Below, one piece after another: positions 1 to 9,540 of a DNA stretch of 64,000 nucleotides (positions within the stretch are counted from its first letter, which is position 1; each line of letters starts with the position of its first letter). Under the pieces are notes generated by a model, which saw nothing but the letters and a program-made list of their open reading frames with translations, was not told the DNA's origin and did not search any database. Origin of the DNA: Gentiana macrophylla (taxonomy: Eukaryota; Streptophyta; Magnoliopsida; Gentianales; Gentianaceae); assembly GCA_026214975.1 (NCBI GenBank), contig CM047805.1, positions 109,549,845 through 109,613,844 of the forward strand, given 5' to 3'. A program made the translations under genes and the position numbers.

Positions 1-320
1 AAAACGCAGGGCACTAGGGTAGCCGCAATCCACCCTTTAATTGGCCTTCGTAAATAGCACCATCTTTGATTTTTGTTATATTCCTGGCATATGTAGTCCA
101 GGCTGCGTTCAGCAAGAACAGAGGCTCTCCCAAAGCTACCCATTAGGCGTTGAGTGCCCTCTTGGATCCGTAGACGGGTTTCCGGGTCAAATGTCTCAAA
201 GTAACGGTAAGAGGAAGCACCGGCTAAATCGGTCGAAGCACCCTCTACCTCGAGACCATTCTTCTTTTCCATGGAGTTTTCCACAGAAACACTCGTGGGG
301 TTCGAAGCTCTAGCTCTCAT
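1..320 (-). CDS. Partial antisense ORF of a Tat-like gypsy element
   Basis: An open frame starts at the ATG complementary to 318-320 and runs without a stop off the left edge (about 106 codons visible). The product starts MRARASNPTSVSV and contains acidic and charged stretches followed by RYFETFDPETRLRIQEG. I do not recognise a domain. It lies antisense to, and 375 bp upstream of, the plus-strand LTR at 695-1359. That is the same layout as the antisense gene at 23076-25155 before the LTR at 25720. Tat-lineage Ty3/gypsy elements of plants are known to carry additional antisense ORFs just before the 3' LTR, so this is probably such an ORF (inference). The two visible proteins are not obviously alike, so they may be different families. 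No intron signal is needed in the visible part. Confidence 0.4.
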   Translation of the reverse strand, partial: MRARASNPTSVSVENSMEKKNGLEVEGASTDLAGASSYRYFETFDPETRLRIQEGTQRLMGSFGRASVLAERSLDYICQEYNKNQRWCYLRRPIKGWIAATLVPCV

Positions 321-694
321 CGTCGATAAGAAATAAAAGAAAAATGAAATTTAAACGGAGAAAGAAGCAATGAAAACTTATGTTGAAAATCGTCAAATGT
401 AACAATGCTCTATGCCTGCCAAAACGTAATGGAACGGTTGATATGACTGGGGCTATAAGCCTCAACCTGTTCTTGAAAATTGTCCCTTGAAATGGACGGG
501 AGACGCCTCGTATTTGAAAAAACATTAAGGCAGAAGTTACGGTATGACTATGCCACCTGGCATTGTTGACTACATCCACCTGTTAAAGCAGAGACAGAGC
601 TCCGCCACGCCCAAGTCGAACCAGTGTAAGTGCGACATAAGGTCTAACTTAGATCTGACATGAACTAAAGAGTTCAGTTAGATCTGGGGGCTTA
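321..694 (+). other. 3' non-coding end of Tat-like gypsy element, with polypurine tract
   Basis: No believable coding sequence. The stretch ends in the purine-rich GATCTGGGGGCTTA (681-694), directly before the LTR start TGACGATACC. The same CTGGGGGCTTATGACGATAC context recurs at 25709-25728, so I read it as the polypurine tract that primes plus-strand DNA synthesis. Confidence 0.6.
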
Positions 695-1359
695 TGACGA
701 TACCGGATTTCACCACTCCACGTGCCAGACACATGACACCCAAGTAATGGCAAGAATCGACCTAATACCTTAATTGTAAGGGCCAAGGCCCCACATTAGG
801 CTTAAGGGCTGAACTGAGTTCTCATGAAAGAGGGCTATGCGGGTCGTTCCCCGATCCACCGCATGTCGGTCAGGTCCGGCGAGGAGTAGACCTACGCAGC
901 TCGGTCCACCTGACCTTAGCATCTCGCTGCAGGTCGGCTAGAGCGTATAATACTGATGATATTTATACGATAATTATGGAAAGAATCCCAAGTCTTTAAG
1001 GCTCCGATCTTTGTCATTTAATATGAATATCTCGATTATCTCCTAAAATCAAGAGATAATCTCAGAATTATCTCTAACTTGAATAACACGAAAAGAGAGT
1101 CAACATTGGGCACGGCCCACGCAGGCCTAGGGCACAATCGCCTCTTATATAAACAACCATAAAGAACTACGGCAGACTTGATTCCAACATACACATTGGA
1201 TACGTAGGAATGCATTCTGGAGAAATCCTCAGGCTCAGTCTAAATCACCCACAAAAAACTCTTTCTCACTTTCATATTGTCTCTTGATAAATTGCCCTCA
1301 ACCAATTACCACTATATAAAAGGCCCTAAATTTTATATCCGACGAATTTTGTAACGTCA
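695..1359 (+). repeat. 3' LTR of a Tat-like Ty3/gypsy element
   Basis: The LTR begins TGACGATAC and ends GTAACGTCA, an imperfect 9-bp terminal inverted repeat (8 of 9). Its first part resembles the LTR at 25720-26310 (TGACGATAC followed by a TTTCACTCCTCCACGTG-like stretch). A TATA-like TTATATAAAC at 1145-1154 is followed by GATTCC...GGATACGTAGG, matching the leader of the other copy (26101-26170). The internal part of the element and its 5' LTR lie outside the window. The right boundary is less certain than the left. Confidence 0.6.
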
Positions 1360-1511
1360 ATACTCTATGTCTCACGTTATTTCTCATGCCTTGACGGTAA
1401 TTATAGAAGATATGTACCATGTATGATACTCTATCTCTTAGGTGATGAATTATGCTTTTTACGGGTAATTCGATTATGATATATATCATGTATGATGTCG
1501 CATTTAATGAT

Positions 1512-1844
1512 CAGGGCCGGCCCTATCACAAGCCAGGCGAGCCAGTCTGGCTGGCAATGAATCCCGATAGGCGTCGATACGTGTTTTGCTTATCCAAAAT
1601 TTTTTTATAGAGTTAATCCGATCGATTTATAAAAAAATCGTATATTAAAAAGCTCGATTTTGATAACAATAAGTGATTCTTTAAAAAAATACCCAACCCA
1701 ATAAAAAAAATTTATATATAGGCCGATTCTTTAAAAAAATATCCAACCCAATAAAACAATTTATATATTTTCGATTTTTTTTTTTTGCATGACATAGCAA
1801 TTTTTTTTTAACTCTGGCACGCTAAAAACGTAGGACCGGACCTG
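1512..1844. mobile_element. Non-autonomous hAT-type MITE with perfect 8-bp target duplication
   Basis: The termini are CAGGGCCGGCCCTA and, on the other strand, CAGGTCCGGTCCTA (12 of 14 identical). They are flanked by the perfect 8-bp duplication TTAATGAT (1504-1511 and 1845-1852). CAG...CTG ends with 8-bp duplications are diagnostic of hAT elements. At 333 bp it holds no transposase. Inside is a direct duplication of about 55 bp (a GATTCTTTAAAAAAATA-type unit near 1675 and 1725) and poly-T runs. Confidence 0.85.
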
Positions 1845-1852
1845 TTAATGAT

Positions 1853-2237
1853 ATTAAATAATATCAAAGATTGAGATAAAATGAAGGAAATTAATAATGC
1901 GATAGATGAGACAACCATGCCAGTAATACGGAGAAAGTCATGCAGCAGCCATGTACACAAGGATAAAACTGATCAGGGAAAGGTGAATGTTCAGATAAAC
2001 TTGTATGTTCCATTTTTGAATAAAGTCTAATTATAATTCAGGTAAGATTAGTTAGAAGTCAATCTGTTTATATACTCAAGTAGAATGCTTTCGTATCAAT
2101 TTCCAAACTTTTATAAATCAATGAAATTCAGTTTCTCATTCACGGAAATTCTTCCGGATTATAAAATATGACAAAGAAATGTCATATGTATGGTATACGT
2201 ACAAATCACAAATGTGAGAGATATATGATGGTGGAAA
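1853..2237. other. No feature recognised
   Basis: AT-rich DNA between the hAT MITE and the tandem duplication. I see no open frame, structured repeat or element terminus. Confidence 0.5.
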
Positions 2238-2357
2238 CGGTGACAAAGGACAACTGAGAAGATTTACGAAAGTCCTCCTTAGTAGTAATCCTCTAATTTT
2301 CGGTGACAAAGGACAACTGAGAAGATTTACGAAAGTCCTCCTTAGTAGTAACCCTTT
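2238..2357 (+). repeat. Tandem duplication, 63-bp unit, two copies
   Basis: The unit beginning CGGTGACAAAGGACAACTGA occurs at 2238 and again at 2301. Each copy continues through GATTTACGAAAGTCCTCCTT and AGTAGTAA. The copies are nearly identical, indicating a recent local duplication. It lies directly upstream of the SINE-like unit. Function unknown. Confidence 0.9.
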
Positions 2358-2375
2358 ATTTTTTTTTATTTGTTC

Positions 2376-2600
2376 TCAGTACATGGCCTAGTGGTAAAAA
2401 GCGCTTGCTGCTTTAAAATGAAATTGAATCGTGAAATTTGGGCGTGGATGTCGAATCCCGTAAATGACGACTTCTTTCGATATCTTGGTATAAGGTATCC
2501 CATGACTAGAAATTTCTTGTGTTACATGATTAACATCTATACTCATTCGGTGGGACAGGGGAGTGGAGGTTTTTTCGGTTAGGGTTTAACCGTTTTTTTT
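2376..2600 (+). mobile_element. tRNA-derived SINE-like unit
   Basis: TGGCCTAGTGG at 2384-2394 matches the pol III A box of plant tRNA-derived SINEs. ATGTCGAATCC at 2448-2458 resembles the B box (GGTTCGANTCC) with two changes. The A-B spacing is compatible with an internal pol III promoter. The unit ends in a T-rich stretch at 2588-2600. It lacks the pairing of a functional tRNA, so I call it a SINE relic, not a tRNA gene. No target duplication was found. Confidence 0.45.
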
Positions 2601-2645
2601 CTAATATTTTTATGCCCACCTTTAAAATTTCAACCACATGCTAAG

Positions 2646-3099
2646 CAGGGCCGAACGCAGGATCCCGGACGACGGGGGGCGTAAATTCTAAAGATCTTTT
2701 GCTATAAAAAAAAAATATAGTAGTGTTATTTTTATGTCCTCTACGATTCGAAAAAAAAACACTATTATATATCACAAAAATGCGCGTCTATATATCGGAT
2801 TATCCCTACACATTGACACTTCTTACCTCTATCAATAATGATTTAAAACACTACAAACAATGTTTCGAAAAAAACCATATTCCGAAACCGATTAATATTT
2901 TTTTATATGTATCACTTTGATAATAACCATGTATTTTTACTTATATGATAAAAGTTTTATGTTAAGTTATCGGATTATTATAGATGATAGTGACGAATAT
3001 AACTTTTTTAGGGGGCCAAAACAATACATAACATATATATAGTAGTGTATTTTCCGGATCCTCACCCCCTATTCAATTCTTAGGTTAGATCCGCCACTG
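2646..3099. mobile_element. Non-autonomous hAT-type element
   Basis: Begins CAGGGCCGAACGCAGGATCC and ends GATCCGCCACTG, so the termini are CAG...CTG and partly inverted. The flanks are ATGCTAAG (2638-2645) and ATGCTACG (3100-3107), an 8-bp duplication with one mismatch. The inside is AT-rich and non-coding. It is not obviously related to the MITE at 1512 beyond the CAGGGCCG start. Confidence 0.7.
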
Positions 3100-3107
3100 A
3101 TGCTACG

Positions 3108-3386
3108 AGAGAGAGTTAGGTATCTAGGGGTGTGGAATGTAGGAATGAAATTAAATCACTAAACTTTCTGGTGATGGCTAAATTGAATAAAGATTCTTGA
3201 ACCGAATACAATCACAAATTTTATTCAGGTAAGGCAATAATTATGACATTGTGATTCCAAACCATGTCTCAATTGTCTTAATTGTCTTAATAGACAATAG
3301 AATTTAAATATTGTCTTAATTGTAAGAAGAAAATAATTATTTCAAATACTTGATTGTCTATAAAATGTTGAGTTAGTATATATTTG
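3108..3386. other. No feature recognised
   Basis: AT-rich spacer with short repeats of TTAATTGTCTTAA around 3275-3325. It could be the left flank of the CACTA remnant at 9541, but I see no CACTA terminus or exon here. Confidence 0.4.
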
Positions 3387-3944
3387 TGTCAGCAGTGTGA
3401 CTTGATCTCTACAAATCTGGTGGAACTAATATGTTAAGCCAGCTGAGAATGATGGTCAGCTGAGTAAGTGTATTCTAGTCTGTGAATGTCATCTGGTGAA
3501 GTCAGCTGAGGTTTCTTCTGAAGTCAGCAGTCTGCTGAGTCTGATGAGGTTATTGACTACTGCTGAGTTCTACATCTGTGCTGGTTGGTTACAAGTCTAG
3601 AATGTCAGTTGATGCTGAGTTTTGTCTGGTGGGGTCAGCTGGAGCTGGGGTCTACATCTGGGTATTTATGGCAGTTCAGACAAAGATCCTATGGCCGTTA
3701 GGGTTTAGAGAATTGTGCCTATAAATACCAATATTGTAATAAATGCAATGTGTGTCTTTTGTAATTTTGTGTATAGTAAAATATCTCATTTTCTATCCGT
3801 GGAGTATCGGCACAACACCGGAAACCACGTTAAATCTCTTTGTTTTCTTTGTTTCTATGTTTTATAAATTCTACCATTATTTACTGTTAGATTGCTTCTG
3901 TTCTATTCTTCTTGGGGTGCAAGCTACGTTTCCGTGTTTTAACA
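3387..3944 (+). repeat. 5' LTR of copia copy A
   Basis: 558 bp, starting TGTCAGCAGTG and ending TTTTAACA. A TATA-like CCTATAAATACC is at 3718-3729, and the R/U5 region includes the conserved CCGTGGAGTATCGGCACAAC stretch. The primer site TGGTATCAGAGA follows at 3948-3959. It is complementary to initiator-Met tRNA, with the last position changed from the usual C. Confidence 0.88.
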
Positions 3945-4069
3945 AACTGGTATCAGAGAGTTGGTTCAGAGGTTTGCATGGATTTTCAGTTGAACGGAGT
4001 CGATCTTCACCAAGACCAGTGACCGGTGCTAGGATTTTATGATCAAAGGTCTTTTTTTTGGCAAGAACG

Positions 4070-4861
4070 ATGTCGGCAATTAATATAAAGTTTGATAATT
4101 TATAGGGAGAAACAGTTTCAGTCTCTAGGAGATCTAGATGCAAGCCTTGTTAAAGCAACAAGGATTGTGGACTCCTCTATCTAGTAAAGGGGATGTCAGT
4201 TCTGCAGATTATGTCAGTCTGGAGGAGAAAGCACATTCAACCATCATGTTGGCTGATGTTAGCGTAAAGTTCTTTGAGAAAAGGCATCTTTGCCAATCTA
4301 TGGTCAAAACTGAAAGCCTGTATATGACTAAGTCATTGACCAACAAATTGCTGCTGAAGCAGAGGCTGTTCAGCCTGAGGATGCATATGGGGGCTTAGCT
4401 GAAGGATCATCTTGATCAGTTGAACACAATATTACTTGATCTCAGGAATATTGATGTGAAGATTGAGGATGAAGTGCTACTCTGATTTTGCTGTTATCAT
4501 TACCAGCTTCCTATGAGAACTTTGTGCAGTCTTTAATAGTTGGGAAGGATAAAGTGGCTATGGAGGATGTAAGGCCAGCCTAGCATTCTAGGGAGTTGAG
4601 ACATATGGCAGCAGGGGTGGTAGTTAGCCAAGCTGTTGGACTAGTAGTCAACAGCAGTAGTAGCAAAGTGCATGGACAGTCCAAAAAGAGAAAATCTGAG
4701 AAGGTAGGGTCCAAAGGTACTAAGTCCACAGATGTCTGCAATTACTATAAAGAACAACGACATTGGAAGTCCAATTTTCCAAAGAGAAAGAAGCAGTAGA
4801 AGAACAATTTTGGCACAACTGCTGTGACTGGTGAATTCTGCAGAATTGCGTAGACCTTTTC
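4070..4861 (+). pseudogene. Copia gag, decayed (copy A)
   Basis: Starts at the ATG of MSAINIKFDN (4070), the same start as in copies B, C and D, and stops after ten codons. Homology resumes in another frame at 4138-4398 (MQALLKQQGLWTPLSSKGD ... KSLTNKLLLKQRLF), and again to the zinc knuckle at 4725-4799. The knuckle reads CNYYKEQRHWKSNFPK, so its second cysteine is Tyr and its last cysteine is Phe, and zinc binding is lost. Gag would form the virus-like particle and package element RNA. Several frameshifts and stops rule out a product. Confidence 0.85.
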
Positions 4862-4975
4862 TTGAACCAGTCACAGCAATTGTGCAAGAAATGCTCACCT
4901 GCTGTTCCTTCCTCTTTGGACGATTGGACTTTCAGTGAATATACTCCTAACAATAATTGCAGACATCTGTGGACT
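4718..4975. repeat. Centre of an imperfect palindrome joining copia copies A and B
   Basis: The gag zinc-knuckle region is read on the plus strand up to about 4845 and again on the minus strand from about 4975 down to 4860. GTGACTGG (4819-4826) and CCAGTCAC (4866-4873) close a central piece of about 40 bp that itself contains GAATTCTGCAGAATT. The outward arms differ by many substitutions, so the fold is imperfect. Confidence 0.75.
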
Positions 4976-5071
4976 TAGGGCCTTTTGACCATGCCTTCTT
5001 GGATGTCTTCTTTCCGAATTGCCTATGCCCTTTCCCATTACTGCTGCTGACTACTAGTCCAGGAGCCTGAC

Positions 5072-5947
5072 TGAAGTGAACCATGATAGGTTGACTTGAT
5101 TTAATTTTGGATCGTGGATTTGAAGGTATTTGGAAGGGGGTCCTTGACACAACCACAACCTATGTGGAAGCACATTGGAATCAATAAGCTCCTCGACACA
5201 GTCACAACCTGTGTGAAAGCACCTTGGAATCACCTTGACACTTAGAAAACCCGTTTCTAAGCACCTTGGTATATGGATACCCACAAGGGTTGCTTAGGCC
5301 CTTGATAATCAGGATTTAGAAACCTCTTTCCAGAGAATTTCAGCACACACTTTTCCAAGTGAGAAAATATAAATTTTATATCATAACAATCTGATTTACA
5401 AGTTACAAGTACTTGCCTATTTATAGGCCAAAATAAGGGATAGAATTCATGAAAAATAAGATGAAAAGTTTTCTTAAAAATCATCAAATAAAAGTGGCGC
5501 CACAAAATCTAAATTCATTGAATCTTGATTCAATGTATCTTGAATAAATGCTTTCATCTTGATTCAATGTATTTTGTTTATCCAAAATTGACTTCTTGAA
5601 CTCCCAAATGCTTGTATATGTGGCGCCAATAACTCCAGCATTTTCAGCAAAATATATGTCACATTTTTTTAAGTAATATTGCATCATAATATATATATAT
5701 TACAATATGATAATACTATCCCCAAAATGGCGTCCAAAATGCTGATGTCCATGCTCCACGTATCTTCGTCATCCAAGTGCATTGTATCTTCTTTAACTCT
5801 TAAATTTATCCCAAAAAAGTGGCGCCCAAAATATCAGCAAATTTTATCATATATTTGACTAATATTTCATAATGAAATATATGATATCATGTTATAATAA
5901 GTGCCTTAATATTTAGTTATATATTTTATGGATCCAGAATCACATCA
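5072..5947 (-). repeat. 3' LTR of the nested non-autonomous element
   Basis: 876 bp, ending on the plus strand in ATCACATCA. It is nearly identical over its length to 7417-8309, differing by small substitutions, a few bases in the TA run near 5690 and an indel near 5795. The high similarity indicates fairly recent insertion. Confidence 0.9.
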
Positions 5948-5975
5948 TACTCTCCCGGTTGCGAAGGATTCGTCC

Positions 5976-6998
5976 TCAAATCAAAAGAATGTCGTATAGT
6001 TCAGAATCATGCACTAATCTTGAACAAATCCAAAAGATCACTAACCGAACACCGGGATCAAATATGAGTCGAATACACAACTTCGAATGAATTGCACGCT
6101 GATGTTGTGATCCTTGCTTCACTAAAGCAATGTGAAAAGTGTATCTTGGTTTGACATAAATATCGATGAAGCTCGGTGTGTCAGAAATATAATCATAGTA
6201 ATTCAACATTGGATAATCATCAACATACGCAGCAAAAGGATCATGAAAAGTATGCGCCGGTTTCCCATTATTATCAATCGGGGATAGATTATCCGTATGA
6301 AATATAGGGCATGGATTGGGTGTATCAATTAGTGATTTTCTCCTCAAGTGGATGACCTTCAAGTACCGCAAGGATTGATCAAAAGAATCGGCTAGTAGAT
6401 CGGGAGCTTCATCATGCGCAACATCACTATCAACATGAGCGGCCAGTATTGTCTCATGAATGTGAACTGCCTCGTCCACAATGAAGGCATCGTCATGTGG
6501 AACTACGTCTCCCACAATTTTCACTTTCTCACCAACAAATATATGACTAATTTCTTCCGCCAGATCCACCACACTCTTATTTTCCTCTTTGATTGTTTCC
6601 ACAAATTCCTCTTCAATTACATCTCCCAAAAAAATTTCCATGGGTTTTGGAGGAGAAAAGATTTCACCCTCCTCTTTCTTCTCAACTATCTTCTCCACGG
6701 TTTTAATATTCACTTTACCATCCTCAAGAAGCTCTTCAAGTACACTTCCAGGTTGATGCTTCAAGGTAGGGCATTCTTCGGAGTAATGACCTCTTCATGT
6801 ACATACAAGGCAATAGATATCTCGAGTTCGAATTGGCTTATGGTTAGATGATGACTTTGTGAAAATAAGTCCAATCAGGGAAGTTCTTTTGTCAAACATT
6901 TCCTTTGTCTCATTTTGAAACTGAAAATTCGGATATTTTCTCCATAATTTCTTCTTTACCAATTCACAATATTCTTTGGCCTCTGTATCTAATTCCAA
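5976..6998 (-). pseudogene. Gag C-terminus fused to an unrecognised acidic ORF
   Basis: One frame runs from 6998 to 5976 with a single internal stop. The first part (67 codons, MELDTEAKEYCELVKKK ...) leads into YCLVCT-stop-RGHYSEEC, a CX2CX4HX4C retroviral zinc knuckle broken by TGA between its second cysteine and the histidine. The frame then stays open for 262 codons (6764-5976): an acidic region rich in Glu, Val and Asp (EKIVEKKEEGEIFSPPKP, EEEFVETIKEENKSVVDLAEE), then a Tyr- and Asp-rich part. No protease active-site motif (D-T/S-G) is visible. The zinc knuckle shows descent from gag. The downstream domain is unknown to me and may be captured or rapidly diverged sequence. Confidence 0.6.
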
Positions 6999-7090
6999 AG
7001 AAGATTTATTGCCTCGGATATTTTCTCCATAATTTCTTCTTTACCAATTTATTCCTTCGAATCTAATTCTAAAGAAGATTTATTGCTGCA
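6925..7090. repeat. Partial tandem duplication in the nested element
   Basis: CGGATATTTTCTCCATAATT occurs at 6931 and 7016, followed in both copies by TCTTCTTTACCAATT and, further on, TCTAATTC(C/T)AAAGAAGATT. The duplication covers the start of the gag-like frame, which may explain why the frame lacks a convincing N-terminus. Confidence 0.75.
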
Positions 7091-7401
7091 GTTTTTTTTA
7101 GAATAGACATTTTTGTAATTTGATGCAGTTTTTCAGCAAGATCTAATTCGAATTTCGATTTGATGTAAAAAGAAAGAATATAGAACGAGACGTGTTTTAG
7201 GTGTGGTAAAAATTTCAGAATTTTTCGAGGTGATTAAGATATAAAACGAACAGTGATAAAAACATGTGTCAGATCAGAAAATAAGAGATGATGCAGAATT
7301 AGGGTTCTTGATGTTCTTGAGCAAAATTTGGATTAGGGACGAAATTTTTTGTTTTTTTGGACAAAGATGAAAAAAAAGGATATAATACCGTCAATCCGCT
7401 G

Positions 7402-7415
7402 CTCTCTAATACCAA
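7402..7415 (-). other. Primer-binding site of the nested element
   Basis: On the minus strand this reads TGGTATTAGAGAGC, directly after the LTR end CACTTCA and one spacer base. It is close to TGGTATCAGAGC, the complement of the initiator-Met tRNA 3' end. Confidence 0.75.
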
Positions 7416-7416
7416 C

Positions 7417-8309
7417 TGAAGTGAACCGGGAGGTCGACTTGATTTAATTTTGGATCGTGGATTTGAAGGTATTTGGAAGGGGGTCCTTGACACAACCACA
7501 ACCTGTGTCGAAGCACCTTGGAATCAATAAGCTCCTCGACACAGTTACAACCCGTGTGAAAGCACCTTGGAATCACCTTGACACTTAGAAAACCCGCTTT
7601 AAGCACCTTGGTATATGGATACCCACAAGGGTTGCTTAGGCCCTTGATAATCCGGATTTAGAAATCTCATTCCAGCGAATTTCAACACACACTTTTCCAA
7701 GTGAGAAAATATAAATTTTATATCATAACAATCTGATTTACAATTTACAAGTACTTGCCTATTTATAGGCCAAAATAAGGGATAGAATTCATGAAAAATA
7801 AGATGAAAAGTTTTCTTAAAAATCATCAAATAAAAGTGGCGCCCCAAAATCTAAATTCATTGAATATTGATTCAATGCATGTTGAATAAATGCTTGCATC
7901 TTGATCCAATGTATTTTGTTTATCCAAAATTGACTTCTTGAACTCCCAAATGCTTTTATATGTGGCGCCAATAACTCCAGCATTTTCAGCGAAATATATG
8001 TCACATTTTTTAAAGTAATATTGCATCATAATATATATATTACAGTATGATAATACTATCCCAAAATGGCGTCCAAAATGTTGATGTCCATGCTCCACGT
8101 ATCTTCTTCATCCAAGTGCATTGTATCTTCTTTGAACTTTTGAATTTTCCAAGCTTGAATTTATCCCAAAAAAGTGGCGCCCAAAATATCAGCAAATTAT
8201 ATCATATATTTGACTAATATTTCATAATGAAATATATAATATCATGTTATAATAAGTGCCTTAATATTGGTTTATTATTTATATATTAGATGGAGCCAGA
8301 ATCACATCA
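7417..8309 (-). repeat. 5' LTR of the nested non-autonomous element
   Basis: 893 bp partner of 5072-5947 in the same orientation. The element is on the minus strand because the primer site abuts this copy and the polypurine tract abuts the other. Confidence 0.9.
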
Positions 8310-8878
8310 CTGACTATCTACCTCTGTTGCCTTATGTCTCAGCTCCCTGGCATGCATGACTGACCTTACATCCTCCAAAGCCATTGTATCCTTTCCAACT
8401 ATGATGGACTGCACAAAGTTCTCATATGATACTCGTAATGACACCAAAAAAATGATAGCAGCATCTTCATCCTCAATCTTCACATCTATATTCTTCAAAT
8501 CCAGCAATATTATGTTCATCTGATCAAGATGATCTCTCAGCCGAGTCCCCTCATGCATCTTTAGGCTGAAAGCCTCTGCTTCAGCAACAACTTGTTGGTC
8601 AATGACTTAGTCATATACATGCTTACTAGCTTTGACCATAACTTGGCAGCGGTGACCTCTTCAGCAACCTTTGTGATAATATCATCTAACAAGCACAACA
8701 TGATGGTTGAATGTGATTTCTCCTCCAGACTGGCATAATTTGTGGCACTGGCATCCTCTTTGCGAGATAAAGGAGTCCACAACCCTTCTTGCATTAATTG
8801 GGGCCGCATCTTGATTTGCCACAGACTAAAACGGTTTCTTCTTGTAAATTTGTCAATCTTAACGTTAATTGCTGACAT
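8307..8878 (-). pseudogene. Copia gag N-terminal and middle part (copy B)
   Basis: Starts at MSAINVKIDKFTRRNRFSLW (8878). The first frame (105 codons) and the second (8558-8307, MHEGTRLRDHLDQMNIILLDL ... RELRHKATEVDSQ) are joined by a small frameshift at 8561. The Gag start with K(F)xGxNFxxW-like sequence and the LLxSLP-like block (here FLVSLRVSYENFVQS) are those of copia-type Gag (UBN2 family). The rest of gag lies beyond the nested element, at 5071-4947, with its zinc knuckle cut after CNYC by a stop. Confidence 0.85.
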
Positions 8879-8988
8879 CCTTCTTGCTAAAGAAGACTTT
8901 TGATCACAAAAATCCTAGCACCGGTCTTGGTGAAGATCAACTCCGTTCAACAGCAAATCCATACAAAACCTATGCTATGATACTAGTT

Positions 8989-9540
8989 TGTTGAAACAGA
9001 TGTGTGAACCTTGCTACCTAAGAAAGAATGAACACACTATCAATTCAAACGTAAAAGATTAATGGCACTGACCAACACAGAAACAAGAACAACACAAAGA
9101 TTTAATGTGGTTTCCGACGTTGTGTCCAGTACTCCACGGACAAACAGAGATATTTTATTATGCATAGAAATTCAAGAAGATTCTCACACTTTACATTGAT
9201 TACAACATTGGGTATTTATAGCCAATGAATCCTAAACCCTACTTCCATTAAGTCATGTCAAAATTTCCATAAATGCCCTAGATGTGGACCTCAGCTCCAG
9301 TTGACTCCACCAGCTGTAACTGCGCTCCAACTGAGTTACTAGACTTGTAACCAAGCAGATCAGATTGTAGAAATCATCAGTATTCAACAGATCCAGTAGA
9401 CAGCTCTGCTGACAGATGGACCTCTACTGCATTTCACCCAGCTGACCTCCCAGACTTGAATACTCTTGCTCAGTTGACCATCATCCTCAGCTGGCCCCAG
9501 ATTAGTTCCACCAGATTTAGAGAACAAGTCAGACTTGACA
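8989..9540 (-). repeat. 5' LTR of copia copy B
   Basis: 552 bp, on the minus strand from TGTCAAGTCTGACTT to GTTTCAACA. The adjoining primer site is decayed to TAGTATCATAGC. It is clearly diverged from the LTR of copy A (many substitutions in the first 120 bp), so the two halves of the palindrome are not a recent duplication of each other. Confidence 0.85.

Larger units (their letters stand above)
3387..4861 (+). mobile_element. Tnt1/Tork-like copia copy A, 5' half only (LTR and gag)
   Basis: Contains a 5' LTR, a primer-binding site and a decayed gag, then stops in an inverted junction with copy B instead of continuing into protease and pol. It is the same family as copies B, C and D in this window: shared LTR start TGTCA, the CAGCTGA-rich U3, and the gag words KQQGLWTPLS and MTKSLTNKLLLKQRLFSLRM. 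No 5-bp duplication joins its left flank (3382-3386) with the right flank of copy B (9541-9545), so the pair was not inserted as one unit that still shows its target site. Confidence 0.85.
5072..8309 (-). mobile_element. Complete small non-autonomous LTR retrotransposon nested in copia gag
   Basis: 3238 bp, bounded by the perfect 5-bp duplication CTGAC (5067-5071 and 8310-8314). The LTRs are at 7417-8309 (5') and 5072-5947 (3'), with minus-strand ends TGATGTGATT...GGTTCACTTCA. The primer site is adjacent to the 5' LTR and the purine-rich ACCGGGAGAGTA lies before the 3' LTR. The minus-strand context GATTTGAGGACGAATCC before the LTR is typical of plant Ty3/gypsy elements, so I infer a gypsy origin. 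The 1.47-kb interior holds a gag C-terminus fused to an unrecognised ORF, and no protease, RT, RNase H or integrase. It must have depended on a helper element. Confidence 0.88.
4862..9540 (-). mobile_element. Tnt1/Tork-like copia copy B, 5' half, split by a nested LTR element
   Basis: On the minus strand: LTR (9540 to 8989), gag (8878 to 8307), an inserted LTR element (8309 to 5072), then gag again (5071 to about 4862) ending at the palindrome centre. Removing the insertion and one copy of CTGAC restores a continuous gag alignment with copies C and D around RELRHKATEVDSQ. There is no protease, integrase or reverse transcriptase. Confidence 0.83.

Noticed and set aside
2384..2458. Possible tRNA gene
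   Set aside because: A and B box-like words are present, but the arms do not pair into a cloverleaf and the B box has two changes. A SINE relic explains it better.
4641..4953. Minus-strand frames of 77-85 codons at the palindrome
   Set aside because: They are frames opposite copy A's gag and across the inverted junction. They exist only because the gag region is present in both orientations.
5976..6764. 262-codon ORF as a host gene
   Set aside because: It lies wholly between the LTRs of a complete element with a target duplication and is in frame with a gag zinc knuckle, so it belongs to the element.
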